DNA of 35,486 bases from positions 1 to 35,486 of the IMG/VR virus record IMGVR_UViG_3300031227_000200; one strand, given 5' to 3'. Each line of letters begins with the position of its first letter. The first letter of the stretch is position 1. The stretch comes from a virus. The notes below the pieces were generated by a model that did not search any database, had not been told where the DNA came from, and saw only the letters and a program-made list of their open reading frames with translations. Positions 28,471 to 35,066 of this stretch are shown one piece after another. Both the position numbers and the translations under genes were made by a program.

Positions 28471-29337
28471 TTATGCCAATACTATCGGCGGTGTCTGTCC
28501 GTCGGTACTACCTAGGCCGAGGAATGTCACTCGCTCCATCTGGCGCGGGAGCTTCGGCACGGGATAGAGCATTGTCTGCCAACACGTGTAGAGTATACGC
28601 GGCAGGCTGAGACTGAGCGAGTTTGCGCCGCGCGCCAGTTCGATACTCAGCGCCGCTTCTTCGCCCTCTGCGAAATCGGCATAGATAGCCGATGCCATAA
28701 GGTCGCGATGGATAGCCCCGGTCACTCGGACACCAGCGCAGTTTGCCAGGCCCCACGGCGGCACATTCACAGCTTCCTCTATGGAGTTGTCTGCCGTGAT
28801 TGTCACCTCGCCGAGCGAGGCGGGCTCCAACGCCCCTCCGTCGGTTGCCAATTCCATCTCGGCTTCCTTGTAGATGTACGGAGCCGCCGTCGGCATGACC
28901 GGATGGTAGCCCGTGCCACGTTCTGCGCGCAGGCCGACCACGCTCAACTTGCACAAGACTGGTTCGTTGGGGTGTAGGAAGAAGGTCGCCTGCCGCACCT
29001 TTGCATCCCGCACCTTGAGCGGACTGGAGCTACCGTCAATGTCAACAAGCACCGAAGCCCACTTGCCCTGATTCTGCGTGTCGCGGTCTTGTATCCACGA
29101 CAGCAGGTTAGCCATGACGCCGGGCACCAGCGGGATAAGCAGGTCGCCTTCTGCCCAGGTGCCGGTCGGGTTGTACCTGTTCACGTAGCCGCTTCTTGGC
29201 GTGCTGTACGTTCCATAGCTCTTTCGCAAGGCAATCGCGTCTTCAACCGCCAGTGTCGGCAACCACGTGTCGGGCGTAGTGAAGCTGCCCTTTTCCTTCT
29301 GGATCGCAAAGCCGAAACTGCCCGTCTCCGTTGTCAT
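28471..29337 (-). CDS. Phage tail tube-like protein
   Basis: 288 residues. The N-terminus (GSFGFAIQKEKGSFTTPDTW, LRKSYGTYSTPRSGYVNRYN, GDLLIPLVPGVMANLLSWI) and YIYKEAEMELATDGGALEPA, then GEVTITADNSIEEAVNVPPW, and EEAALSIELARGANSLSLSL follow the order of phage tail tube proteins. These form the hollow tube through which DNA passes. Its place among early/regulatory genes is odd. GGAGAC lies before ATG 29337. Confidence 0.72.
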   Translation of the reverse strand: MTTETGSFGFAIQKEKGSFTTPDTWLPTLAVEDAIALRKSYGTYSTPRSGYVNRYNPTGTWAEGDLLIPLVPGVMANLLSWIQDRDTQNQGKWASVLVDIDGSSSPLKVRDAKVRQATFFLHPNEPVLCKLSVVGLRAERGTGYHPVMPTAAPYIYKEAEMELATDGGALEPASLGEVTITADNSIEEAVNVPPWGLANCAGVRVTGAIHRDLMASAIYADFAEGEEAALSIELARGANSLSLSLPRILYTCWQTMLYPVPKLPRQMERVTFLGLGSTDGQTPPIVLA

Positions 29338-29380
29338 GTCTTGTCTCCATTTCTCTGTTGGTGTTGGTGCGCTTGCTTGC

Positions 29381-29644
29381 CTATTCCTCGCCCGCCAGGT
29401 GCTGCTCCTGGAGCTTCTCCATCATGCGTTGCCGGTAGCCCTCGTCGGCGCGGATCACGGTGCAGACTTTGTTCTTCAATTCATCTGTGTCTTCGATGAT
29501 TTCCACCAGGTCGTTATCGCTGATGTCAAACTCCTTGCAGAGTTCCTCCAAGTCCATCCCGGCGAGCTGCGAGTCCACGTTATCTGCGGCATAGTCGGCG
29601 GCCTGGTGCAGCCGGTCATTGTCGGGATCGTTGCCATTGGTCAT
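29381..29644 (-). CDS. Hypothetical acidic protein
   Basis: 87 residues starting MTNGNDPDNDRLHQ. Strongly acidic, mostly helical (LEELCKEFDISDNDLVEIIE, YRQRMMEKLQEQHL). AAGGAG precedes ATG 29644. Just downstream of a tail-tube-like gene lie assembly factors in some phages; here the order is reversed (this gene is upstream) and no such call is made. Confidence 0.76.
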   Translation of the reverse strand: MTNGNDPDNDRLHQAADYAADNVDSQLAGMDLEELCKEFDISDNDLVEIIEDTDELKNKVCTVIRADEGYRQRMMEKLQEQHLAGEE

Positions 29645-29787
29645 TTCGACTTCTCCTTCAACTTCCTGAGTTGCTCGACAATCGCGCCGAGGTAGACGGC
29701 CATTATCGTCAACACCGCAGTTGAGCATATACCCAACAAACCTACTATTGTTGCCAGCTTTGTGACTACAACGATGAGTTCATTCAT
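29641..29787 (-). CDS. Tiny single-pass membrane protein
   Basis: 48 residues starting MNELIVVVTKLATIVGLLG. One or two hydrophobic stretches (VGLLGICSTAVLTIMAVYL) precede a basic helix (EQLRKLKEKSK). AGGAGG lies before ATG 29787. Overlaps both neighbours. Confidence 0.75.
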   Translation of the reverse strand: MNELIVVVTKLATIVGLLGICSTAVLTIMAVYLGAIVEQLRKLKEKSK

Positions 29788-29935
29788 CTTGGTGTGCCTC
29801 CTCCGCTATACGTATACCCGTTGCCATACCGGCCATGAGTCGCGCTACTGATTTCTTGAGCTGCTCGGGGTCCGGAACGAACCTGCGCCGTCCGGCAATC
29901 CGCCACCGCACTCGTTCTCGTTGTTGCCAAGTCAT
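29780..29935 (-). CDS. Small basic hypothetical protein
   Basis: 51 residues starting MTWQQRERVRWRIAGRRRF. Very basic N-terminal half, then an amphipathic helix (LKKSVARLMAGMATGIR). It could bind nucleic acid. GAGGAG precedes ATG 29935, which overlaps the upstream stop (ATGA). Confidence 0.75.
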   Translation of the reverse strand: MTWQQRERVRWRIAGRRRFVPDPEQLKKSVARLMAGMATGIRIAEEAHQDE

Positions 29936-30183
29936 GCCGGGGGCTCCTCAGTCTCGTTGATTTCGTCGAATAGTCGCTGCGCTTCCTTGTAGGCGTCGCC
30001 GGTCTTCGCCTGAGTCCAGGTCAGCGCCGCCTGTCCCGCCTCCGCACCGTAAGCCGACGGATAGGTGGTGCGGGCGCAGGCAGTGAAGGCGCCGAAGAAA
30101 TATTCCTCGTTCGTTCTGGCCTGTCCACGAATCAGTACGCGGTTGTGTTTCCACAGAACGTCAACGGCTTCGGTCAATGTCAT
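29932..30183 (-). CDS. Hypothetical protein
   Basis: 83 residues starting MTLTEAVDVLWKHNRV. Helical with GAFTACARTTYPSAYG in the middle. The ATG at 30183 is one base after the upstream stop; a TTG three codons earlier is possible. Ribosome site weak, so re-initiation is likely. Not recognised. Confidence 0.75.
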   Translation of the reverse strand: MTLTEAVDVLWKHNRVLIRGQARTNEEYFFGAFTACARTTYPSAYGAEAGQAALTWTQAKTGDAYKEAQRLFDEINETEEPPA

Positions 30184-30184
30184 A

Positions 30185-30478
30185 TTACTCAACCCCTTCT
30201 CTCTGGCAGACCTCGCATCGGCCCGCCTTGTTATCCCACGCGGCTTCCCACTCGAGCCCGCCGCCCGTAGTTACCGTAGCGATCCGGCACTCGTGCTCGC
30301 CCGCGCTTGTCACGTCAACCAAGCCGATAGTATCGCCCGCCTTGACCTGCACGCTCTCCCGCCAGTGTATCCGCGAATCTGAGTAGCCGGAGTTGAGCGT
30401 GTCCGGCCAGGCGATTGTTCTGTGTGCGCCGCCTGACCGTTGATGACAGTCGGTCGTCCAGGAATACATCATGGGCAT
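30185..30478 (-). CDS. Hypothetical protein, MMYSWTT start
   Basis: 97 residues. The first codons share 23 of 24 bases with the gene at 7428-8222 and give the same MMYSWTT peptide. The remainder (DTIGLVDVTSAGEHECRIAT, CEVCQREGVE) is unrelated. GGAGG lies before ATG 30478; the ATG pair six and nine bases on is the alternative. The C-terminal C-x-x-C may bind metal. Confidence 0.78.
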   Translation of the reverse strand: MPMMYSWTTDCHQRSGGAHRTIAWPDTLNSGYSDSRIHWRESVQVKAGDTIGLVDVTSAGEHECRIATVTTGGGLEWEAAWDNKAGRCEVCQREGVE

Positions 30479-30527
30479 TTAGCTGGCCTCCCCTGCGCGT
30501 TAGTCGCGCCCGTCGGATTGACAATAG

Positions 30528-30734
30528 CTACCACGGGTCTTCGATGTCACCGCTGGCATAGCCAACTTGGTCGCCAGTCTCAAGCCGCAGGTTGCCATTC
30601 TCGTCTAGGCCGACCTCGCCGACTTCATACTCCAGGCTGCAATGAGTTTGGCACAGTACGAGCTTCACCTCCATCTCATCATTACCCTTCGCCAAGAACG
30701 TGTCTGCCAAGTCCCTCAAGTCACCTATGGTCAT
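30528..30734 (-). CDS. Small hypothetical protein
   Basis: 68 residues starting MTIGDLRDLADTFLAKG. Helix, then a beta sheet (MEVKLVLCQTHC, LDENGNLRLETGD). GGGAGG precedes ATG 30734. Unrecognised. Confidence 0.78.
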   Translation of the reverse strand: MTIGDLRDLADTFLAKGNDEMEVKLVLCQTHCSLEYEVGEVGLDENGNLRLETGDQVGYASGDIEDPW

Positions 30735-30777
30735 TGTCCTGCCTCCCTGTCTGTTGATCCGCCCGCCACTGCCTCAG

Positions 30778-31005
30778 CTACTCATCCGCTTCCTCGAATA
30801 TACGCACGACCATCTGCGGGTACTTGGCTGTGATCCTGTCCGCCACATTGACGGCAAGGGTCTCGTCGCCGAACCTTGTGCCCCGGCCTGATTTGACGAG
30901 GCTTAGTTGGCCGCCCGAATCCACGCACACCTCTTCCGGCCCGTCGGTTGTCCACCTCGCCGCACTCCTGTGAAGAGCCTCAATGTAAATCTTGCGCACT
31001 GGCAT
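30778..31005 (-). CDS. Small hypothetical protein
   Basis: 75 residues starting MPVRKIYIEALHRSAARW. Alternating strands and helices (QLSLVKSG, VNVADRITAKYPQMVVRIFE). GGGAGGT lies before ATG 31005. The 70-base gap upstream has a GCCCTC-11-GAGGGC hairpin. Not recognised. Confidence 0.78.
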   Translation of the reverse strand: MPVRKIYIEALHRSAARWTTDGPEEVCVDSGGQLSLVKSGRGTRFGDETLAVNVADRITAKYPQMVVRIFEEADE

Positions 31006-31075
31006 GTTTGACCTCCCGTTAGTTGATCCGCCCGCTACTGCCCTCGGCCTCGCGGGGAGGGCAGGTGCGGAAGGG

Positions 31076-31435
31076 TTAGCCCTCGTCAAGTAGCGTTTCA
31101 ATTTCGGCGAGCCGCTCTTGTAGCCGGTTACGCTCTGCCTGCAGATAGTCCACTCCGATGGTCTGTTTCAGCCGATAGATATGCCCGCTATTTCTGCGGG
31201 AGACTTCCAAGTCGCCAGCCCGTTCCCCTTCGCGTTGAGACAGTAGCCCGTACCGCCCCAACTCCGAACTGACCGCGTACCAGAACGCCAAATGCGATGG
31301 CCCGATGTTCTCCGGCTCTGGCAACGCTGCGCCGGTGCGGAGGTCGGCGACGAACGTCTTCGCAGCAGCTCTTGCCTGCTCCCGGTTGCGTCGCATTGCA
31401 TCCCGCGATTCCTGTGTTTCACGCGCTATGGACAT
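31076..31435 (-). CDS. Hypothetical helical protein
   Basis: 119 residues starting MSIARETQESRDAMRRNREQ. Two long helices around a middle (HLAFWYAVSSELGRYGLL), ending in a coiled coil (LQAERNRLQERLAEIETL). AAGGAGG lies seven bases before this ATG; an ATG two codons earlier is one base from it and unlikely. Not recognised. Confidence 0.78.
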   Translation of the reverse strand: MSIARETQESRDAMRRNREQARAAAKTFVADLRTGAALPEPENIGPSHLAFWYAVSSELGRYGLLSQREGERAGDLEVSRRNSGHIYRLKQTIGVDYLQAERNRLQERLAEIETLLDEG

Positions 31436-31516
31436 TGTCATTCCTCCTTGCTCGCTGTAACCGCCCGCGCAGGCCTTCGGTGAAAGCCCGCGCCGAGGGT
31501 TAGGTCGGCTTGCGGC

Positions 31517-31759
31517 TTACTCGTCCTCTTCATTGGCCAGCAGGCCGAGGTGCTCTCTCAACAGGGGCAGAAGGCCTCCGCTCATCACTATGCTGTAGTA
31601 GCTCGGGTCAACATTCTCGGCCCTCTGGCAAGCCTCTATCAACCCGCCCTCTATCGTGTCTTTCAACACGATACCCTCTTTGGCGTCTCCGCCGCTAACC
31701 ATCACGCGGTCAGTACCTCGTTCGTGGTCCTGTGCTACATCAATCTTCACGTCTGCCAT
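31517..31759 (-). CDS. Small hypothetical protein with repeat-element leader
   Basis: 80 residues starting MADVKIDVAQDHERGTDRV. Its ribosome site (GGAGGA) directly touches a 48-base repeat (31770-31818) that can fold as a three-way junction, so translation may be controlled. Acidic end (LLANEEDE). Not recognised. Confidence 0.8.
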   Translation of the reverse strand: MADVKIDVAQDHERGTDRVMVSGGDAKEGIVLKDTIEGGLIEACQRAENVDPSYYSIVMSGGLLPLLREHLGLLANEEDE

Positions 31760-31769
31760 TTCGCTTCCT

Positions 31770-31818
31770 CCGGTTTCTGCCTCGCGGCGTTATCGAACCC
31801 CACTGGCGGGGTGACCGG
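31770..31818 (-). repeat. Three-way-junction leader repeat, copy 1
   Basis: Identical over 48 bases (31771-31818) to 32001-32048. It can fold as a closing stem CCGGT/ACCGG (31770-31774 with 31814-31818), a hairpin ACCCC-6-GGGGT (31797-31812) and GCC-GCGA-GGC (31779-31788). The 3' arm of the closing stem runs into the ribosome site of the next gene. Confidence 0.72.
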
Positions 31819-31828
31819 ATTGCTCCGG

Positions 31829-31987
31829 CTAGTTGGCTCTTTGCTCCGCGCTGACTTCGGCGAGACAAAGGACGAAGCTGAAGAATTCCTCGTCGCGTTT
31901 CATGGCAGCTACTATTGCATCGCGATTCTCGCGGGGCCAGGTAGCCATCTCTTCTGCAACTTCATTCAGGGCTTCTTCCTTCGTCAT
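31829..31987 (-). CDS. Small hypothetical protein with repeat-element leader
   Basis: 52 residues starting MTKEEALNEVAEEMATW. All-helical and acidic. Its GGGAGG site abuts copy 2 of the leader repeat (32000-32048). Longer in-frame forms would run through the repeat. Not recognised. Confidence 0.78.
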   Translation of the reverse strand: MTKEEALNEVAEEMATWPRENRDAIVAAMKRDEEFFSFVLCLAEVSAEQRAN

Positions 31988-31999
31988 CTCTCTCGCCTC

Positions 32000-32048
32000 C
32001 CGGTTTCTGCCTCGCGGCGTTATCGAACCCCACTGGCGGGGTGACCGG
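32000..32048 (-). repeat. Three-way-junction leader repeat, copy 2
   Basis: The second copy of the repeat at 31770-31818, identical over 48 bases, 230 bases away, in the same place relative to the next ribosome site (ACCGGGAGG). Confidence 0.72.
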
Positions 32049-32060
32049 CGGAGGGCCGGT

Positions 32061-32333
32061 CTAGTCATCTTCGGGCATATCAAAGAATATGTCACAGCGC
32101 TTGTACCAGTCATCCGCCCACGACACATCGCAGCGCACATCTATGATAATTGCATCAGGTAGTGCCATCCGCAACAAGACAAAAGCATTAGCGCGATTCT
32201 CATCAGTGGTCGGGCCAGCACAGTGCGCATCCTGCCGCCAGACCCAGTGGCCCTCCTTGCGGTTCTTCATAACATGGTGGGCCAAGTGGCGCGGCACATT
32301 TGCTGTTAGCTTCTCGCGAGCCGTCTGGGTCAT
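32061..32333 (-). CDS. Hypothetical protein, first gene of the operon
   Basis: 90 residues starting MTQTAREKLTANVPRHLAHH. Mixed fold with WVWRQDAHCAG and IIIDVRCDVSWADDW. GGAGG lies eight bases before ATG 32333; an ATG nine codons upstream sits within ten bases of the promoter's +1 and lacks a site. Not recognised. Confidence 0.78.
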   Translation of the reverse strand: MTQTAREKLTANVPRHLAHHVMKNRKEGHWVWRQDAHCAGPTTDENRANAFVLLRMALPDAIIIDVRCDVSWADDWYKRCDIFFDMPEDD

Positions 32334-32369
32334 CTCTCTCGCCTCCGGTGCGTTGTTCATTCTGACTAC

Positions 32370-32399
32370 ATTATAGACCACTCTATATACTGGTGTCAA
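32370..32399 (-). promoter_or_regulatory. Promoter with palindromic operator, copy 2
   Basis: Minus strand TTGACA (32394-32399), 18-base spacer, TATAAT (32370-32375). Operator TATAGACCACTCTATA (32372-32387) is a perfect inverted repeat with a 4-base centre. It drives the long early operon. Confidence 0.88.
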
Positions 32400-32517
32400 G
32401 GGATTTCTGCCCTGGCAAGCAAAATAGCCAGACTTTTTTATGGCCTCGTAGCGTCAAATCTAATGGACGCAAGGCGCAACGTAGGCCCACTTTGCCAGCA
32501 GGCCCGAGCCCAGGCGC
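32400..32517. other. Intergenic stretch between terminator and promoter
   Basis: No gene is seen. A plus-strand stem CTGGC-10-GCCAG (32414-32433) is followed by a run of six T, a possible weak terminator facing the other way; no plus-strand gene uses it. Confidence 0.4.
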
Positions 32518-32550
32518 AAAAAAAGTCCCGCCGCGATGGTCTGCGACGGG
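32518..32550 (-). terminator. Rho-independent terminator of the lysis operon
   Basis: On the minus strand CCCGTCGC-8-GCGGCGGG (one G-U pair) followed by AC and seven T. It lies 37 bases after the stop of the secreted protein gene and ends the late transcript before the early promoter. Confidence 0.85.
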
Positions 32551-32586
32551 CATGGATTGCTTGGTCGGCGAGGTGAAACGGTTGTC

Positions 32587-32919
32587 TCAGAAGCTCGCGT
32601 TGATGATGTACAGCCGTGCCTTGATACAGTCGTATCGGAAGCTCCAGTATGCGCAGAAGCCGCCGCCTTTCACCAGCGGAATGATGTCGGCCAGCTTGTC
32701 ATGCCTGCCGGACAGTCCGAGCGCAAAGGCGTCTTCGCTGCATAGATACATCAGGTCGGCATGGCCGGAGAAATCGCCGCTCTCGATGAACTTGTAGCTG
32801 CCCATCGGGTTCACCGGAATCTTGCCCGTGCTTGTCATCACGCTGAAGCTGAGGTTGTCGGCGGCGAACGCGGTGCAGGTCAGGGCCAGCAACGCAAGCA
32901 CAACCATCAAGTGTCTCAT
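32587..32919 (-). CDS. Small secreted protein in the lysis cassette
   Basis: 110 residues with a clear signal peptide (MRHLMVVLALLALTCTAFAA; cleavage probably after AFA). The mature part has Cys at 60-95 (YLCSEDAF, FCAYWSFRYDC) that could form disulfides. GGAGGTGA precedes ATG 32919. It directly follows the amidase and could be a spanin-like or periplasmic lysis factor or a virion protein; not recognised. Confidence 0.78.
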   Translation of the reverse strand: MRHLMVVLALLALTCTAFAADNLSFSVMTSTGKIPVNPMGSYKFIESGDFSGHADLMYLCSEDAFALGLSGRHDKLADIIPLVKGGGFCAYWSFRYDCIKARLYIINASF

Positions 32920-32921
32920 TG

Positions 32922-33653
32922 TCAATCACCTCCCCTCGGTTCGGGGTCGGGTATGTGCAACGCGGAAACGTACAGCTTGTGGTCATCATCCATGTGGTCC
33001 CCGCGCGGCACCACGAGCGCAGTCGCCGCGACCACTGGCGGGTCAGTGTCGTGTATGATGATCTTCACCGGCGTCACCTGCCCGGACAATCGCTTCGTGA
33101 GTTCGGCGCGCACCCATCCCATGCTGACCTTGCTGCCAGGGCAAGTCTTGTTCGCGACATCCCGGTGGGCAAAGCATTTCTCTACGGGAATCTCCCACAG
33201 CCGGTGAACCATTGCTAGCACGTCGAGCGAGGTCGCCATCGCGCGGGAAGTCTTCGGGTCCTCCGCGTCAAAGTCGCCGATGGTCTCAATGCCGAAGCCA
33301 AAGTGATTCGGCCAGTTGCGGTCGAAGTTGCAGCAGGCAAAGAGCTTGCGATTGCGCTGCCTCACGTCGGCCCACGAACGCGATACATAGGCATGGCACC
33401 AGTTACCCGGACGGAGGTTGCGGCCATTGAAGACAGTCCCGTCCGGTCCAGTGTAGCAGTTGGCCGCGATGTCGCTCCAACCCTTGCCCAGGTGATACCG
33501 GCGGATGGTCTCAACGCTGCTCAAGCCCCGATACTGAGAAGCGTTGGGAATCCAAGTGTGGTGCAGGAAGGTCGCTAGCGGTGCCCGAAAGAGCATCTGC
33601 CCGCGCAGGTACTTCTCAAACTCTGCGAGTGTGTGCGGCTCAATGGTGACCAT
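32922..33653 (-). CDS. N-acetylmuramoyl-L-alanine amidase (endolysin)
   Basis: 243 residues. The amidase_2/PGRP fold is visible: FLHHTWIPNASQY (zinc His31 or 32), RRYHLGKGWSDIAANCYTGP, DGTVFNGRNL, HFGFGIETIGDFD, and CFAHRDVANKTCPGS with zinc ligands His163 and Cys171. It should cut between muramic acid and the stem peptide. A ~45-residue C-terminal tail follows. AAGGAG lies before ATG 33653. It follows a holin-like gene. Confidence 0.9.
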   Translation of the reverse strand: MVTIEPHTLAEFEKYLRGQMLFRAPLATFLHHTWIPNASQYRGLSSVETIRRYHLGKGWSDIAANCYTGPDGTVFNGRNLRPGNWCHAYVSRSWADVRQRNRKLFACCNFDRNWPNHFGFGIETIGDFDAEDPKTSRAMATSLDVLAMVHRLWEIPVEKCFAHRDVANKTCPGSKVSMGWVRAELTKRLSGQVTPVKIIIHDTDPPVVAATALVVPRGDHMDDDHKLYVSALHIPDPEPRGGD

Positions 33654-33657
33654 GTGC

Positions 33658-33984
33658 TCACGCTCCTTCGCCCTGGTCATCATCCCACTCGGTGATTGTG
33701 GCGATATGGTCTGCGGTCTTGCGAGGTGCCCGCGCAACATCGTGGACAATCTTCGGCGCATAGAGCGCAACCATTGCGAATGCCAGCACCGCTACCCATT
33801 CAGGCAGGATGCCCAGCACGCCGCAAGCGGTCGCGGTCACGGTGAGCAACCCTGCGATAGCTGCAGCCGCTTCGCCGCCAAGCGACGGGATGATACGCTT
33901 CGCCAAGTCAACCAGTGCCGCCGACGCCGGCGCGAATATCGCGATGAGAATAGCCGCCTGCTTTGCTGTCTCTGCATAGTCCAT
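33658..33984 (-). CDS. Holin-like membrane protein
   Basis: 108 residues with hydrophobic segments at about 9-28 (AAILIAIFAPASAALVDLA), 40-60 (AAAIAGLLTVTATACGVLGI) and 63-79 (EWVAVLAFAMVALYA), and a charged C-terminus. Three-segment proteins just before an endolysin are typical class I holins. AGGAGG lies before ATG 33984; a TTG two codons earlier is too close. Confidence 0.78.
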   Translation of the reverse strand: MDYAETAKQAAILIAIFAPASAALVDLAKRIIPSLGGEAAAAIAGLLTVTATACGVLGILPEWVAVLAFAMVALYAPKIVHDVARAPRKTADHIATITEWDDDQGEGA

Positions 33985-34006
33985 TGTCAATTCCTCCTAT
34001 TGCTTG

Positions 34007-34654
34007 CTAGATGGATATTCCCTGCCAGTACACCGGGACCGCCAGGATATCATCATATATCGGCAGGCCTCTGCTCGCTATGATGCCGCGTTCTGTCTGC
34101 GCACCGTCCGACGCCTCCCAGTTTGGCATCATCATCATGGCCTCACTGGGGTCAAGCCACGCGATACAGTTGTCCAGGTGAGCCTTCCTCAGTATGTCAG
34201 GAAACTTGCTCTCAAAGTGTGCGCTCTCCGTGTGGGGGCAGTAGGTATAGTGTCCCCTGCGCATAAGTGCTGCTTTCATCATCGCAGCCTGCTGGATATG
34301 CTCTTCGACGCAACTCTCGGGCAGCGCATTGTACGGGCCGCTGATAAAGAACCTGAGCGGATCGTCGCACTTGGGCAGGTTCTCAGTGGCGACATTCAGG
34401 GCTATCGCTGCTGCCGCAATCCTGTCCTGCGGGACATCCATCCCGCGCCGCGCCTGCAGGACAAGATAAATCCAGTTATCCATCAACTCCTGCAGGGCCT
34501 CGAGCGCATGGTCAACCCACGGGTGCAGGTGATTGTCCGCACCATACTCTGCTTGTCCTGCGCGAAACCGGCTGAGCAGGATATCCTGTAGCGGCTCCGT
34601 TAGCTCGTTTCGTTGCGCCTGCTCATTGATTAGCTCAATGGTCTCGTCTGGCAT
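34007..34654 (-). CDS. Deoxyribosyltransferase-like protein with MazG-like N-terminal part
   Basis: 215 residues starting MPDETIELINEQAQ. Residues ~25-72 (LLSRFRAGQAEYG, HALEALQELMDNWIYLVLQA) look like the helical nucleotide-binding part of MazG-type phage proteins. Residues 100-215 (LRFFISGPYNA, CPHTESAHFE, AWLDPSEAMMMMPNWEASDG, AQTERGIIASRGLPIYDD) match nucleoside 2-deoxyribosyltransferase/DUF4406 proteins, which move or cut deoxyribosides. I infer nucleotide-pool work. GGGAG lies before ATG 34654. Confidence 0.8.
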   Translation of the reverse strand: MPDETIELINEQAQRNELTEPLQDILLSRFRAGQAEYGADNHLHPWVDHALEALQELMDNWIYLVLQARRGMDVPQDRIAAAAIALNVATENLPKCDDPLRFFISGPYNALPESCVEEHIQQAAMMKAALMRRGHYTYCPHTESAHFESKFPDILRKAHLDNCIAWLDPSEAMMMMPNWEASDGAQTERGIIASRGLPIYDDILAVPVYWQGISI

Positions 34655-34681
34655 ACCGTCATCTCCCTTTACCCGCACTCA

Positions 34682-34960
34682 CTACGCTTGCCCCGACTTC
34701 TCAACAAAAGCTGCGCACCTCACGACTGGTGTAACCATGTCGTGCTCCACGCAAAGCCCATAGAGCGCCTGCGCAATCGGGCAGTTATCGGGGTTACTGG
34801 GTTCGCCCTCAGGATGGTTGGGGGAATTGGGCTTGAAGTTAGCACAGTACCAGCACAGGCATATTTCCCTGTGCGCACTCATTGCGGGTGCCATCTCTGC
34901 ACCGGGTTCCCCCGTATGCTTGCCGGGTACGCCTATCCGAATCTGCTGTCCATAGTCCAT
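34682..34960 (-). CDS. Cys-rich hypothetical protein
   Basis: 92 residues. The core LCWYCANFKP, NCPIAQALYGLCVEHDMVTP and VVRCAAF has five spaced Cys like small phage metal-binding proteins. AGGAGG precedes ATG 34960 at slightly long spacing. Two competing hairpins lie just upstream. The role is unknown. Confidence 0.78.
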   Translation of the reverse strand: MDYGQQIRIGVPGKHTGEPGAEMAPAMSAHREICLCWYCANFKPNSPNHPEGEPSNPDNCPIAQALYGLCVEHDMVTPVVRCAAFVEKSGQA

Positions 34961-34979
34961 TGAGCCGTCTCCCTCCTGT

Positions 34980-35011
34980 AGCCAACTGCAAACGGTTGGC
35001 TGCGGTTTGCA
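34980..35011 (-). promoter_or_regulatory. Two mutually exclusive leader hairpins by a ribosome site
   Basis: On the minus strand TGCAAAC (35005-35011) pairs with GTTTGCA (34987-34993), and AGCCAAC (34995-35001) pairs with GTTGGCT (34980-34986). Both have 7 bp; they interleave with no linker, so only one can form. The second ends two bases before AGGAGG. A translational switch is possible. Confidence 0.5.
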
Positions 35012-35066
35012 TCAACTGGTGGGCGCTACTGCACGCGTCCAGTTTGGCAGATAGTGCTACTGAATG

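Noticed and set aside
31770-32048. Hammerhead ribozyme in the duplicated three-way junction
   Set aside because: GAAA and GUC lie in suitable places, but the essential CUGAUGA strand is absent (UCGAUAA instead) and the base pair next to GAAA is a C-A mismatch.
32414-32440. Strong plus-strand terminator
   Set aside because: The stem is only 5 bp with a 10-base loop and there is no plus-strand gene; kept only as a weak note in the intergenic entry.
34980-35011. H-type pseudoknot
   Set aside because: The linker that would have to cross the first 7-bp stem is 0 nt, which is sterically impossible; only alternative hairpins remain.
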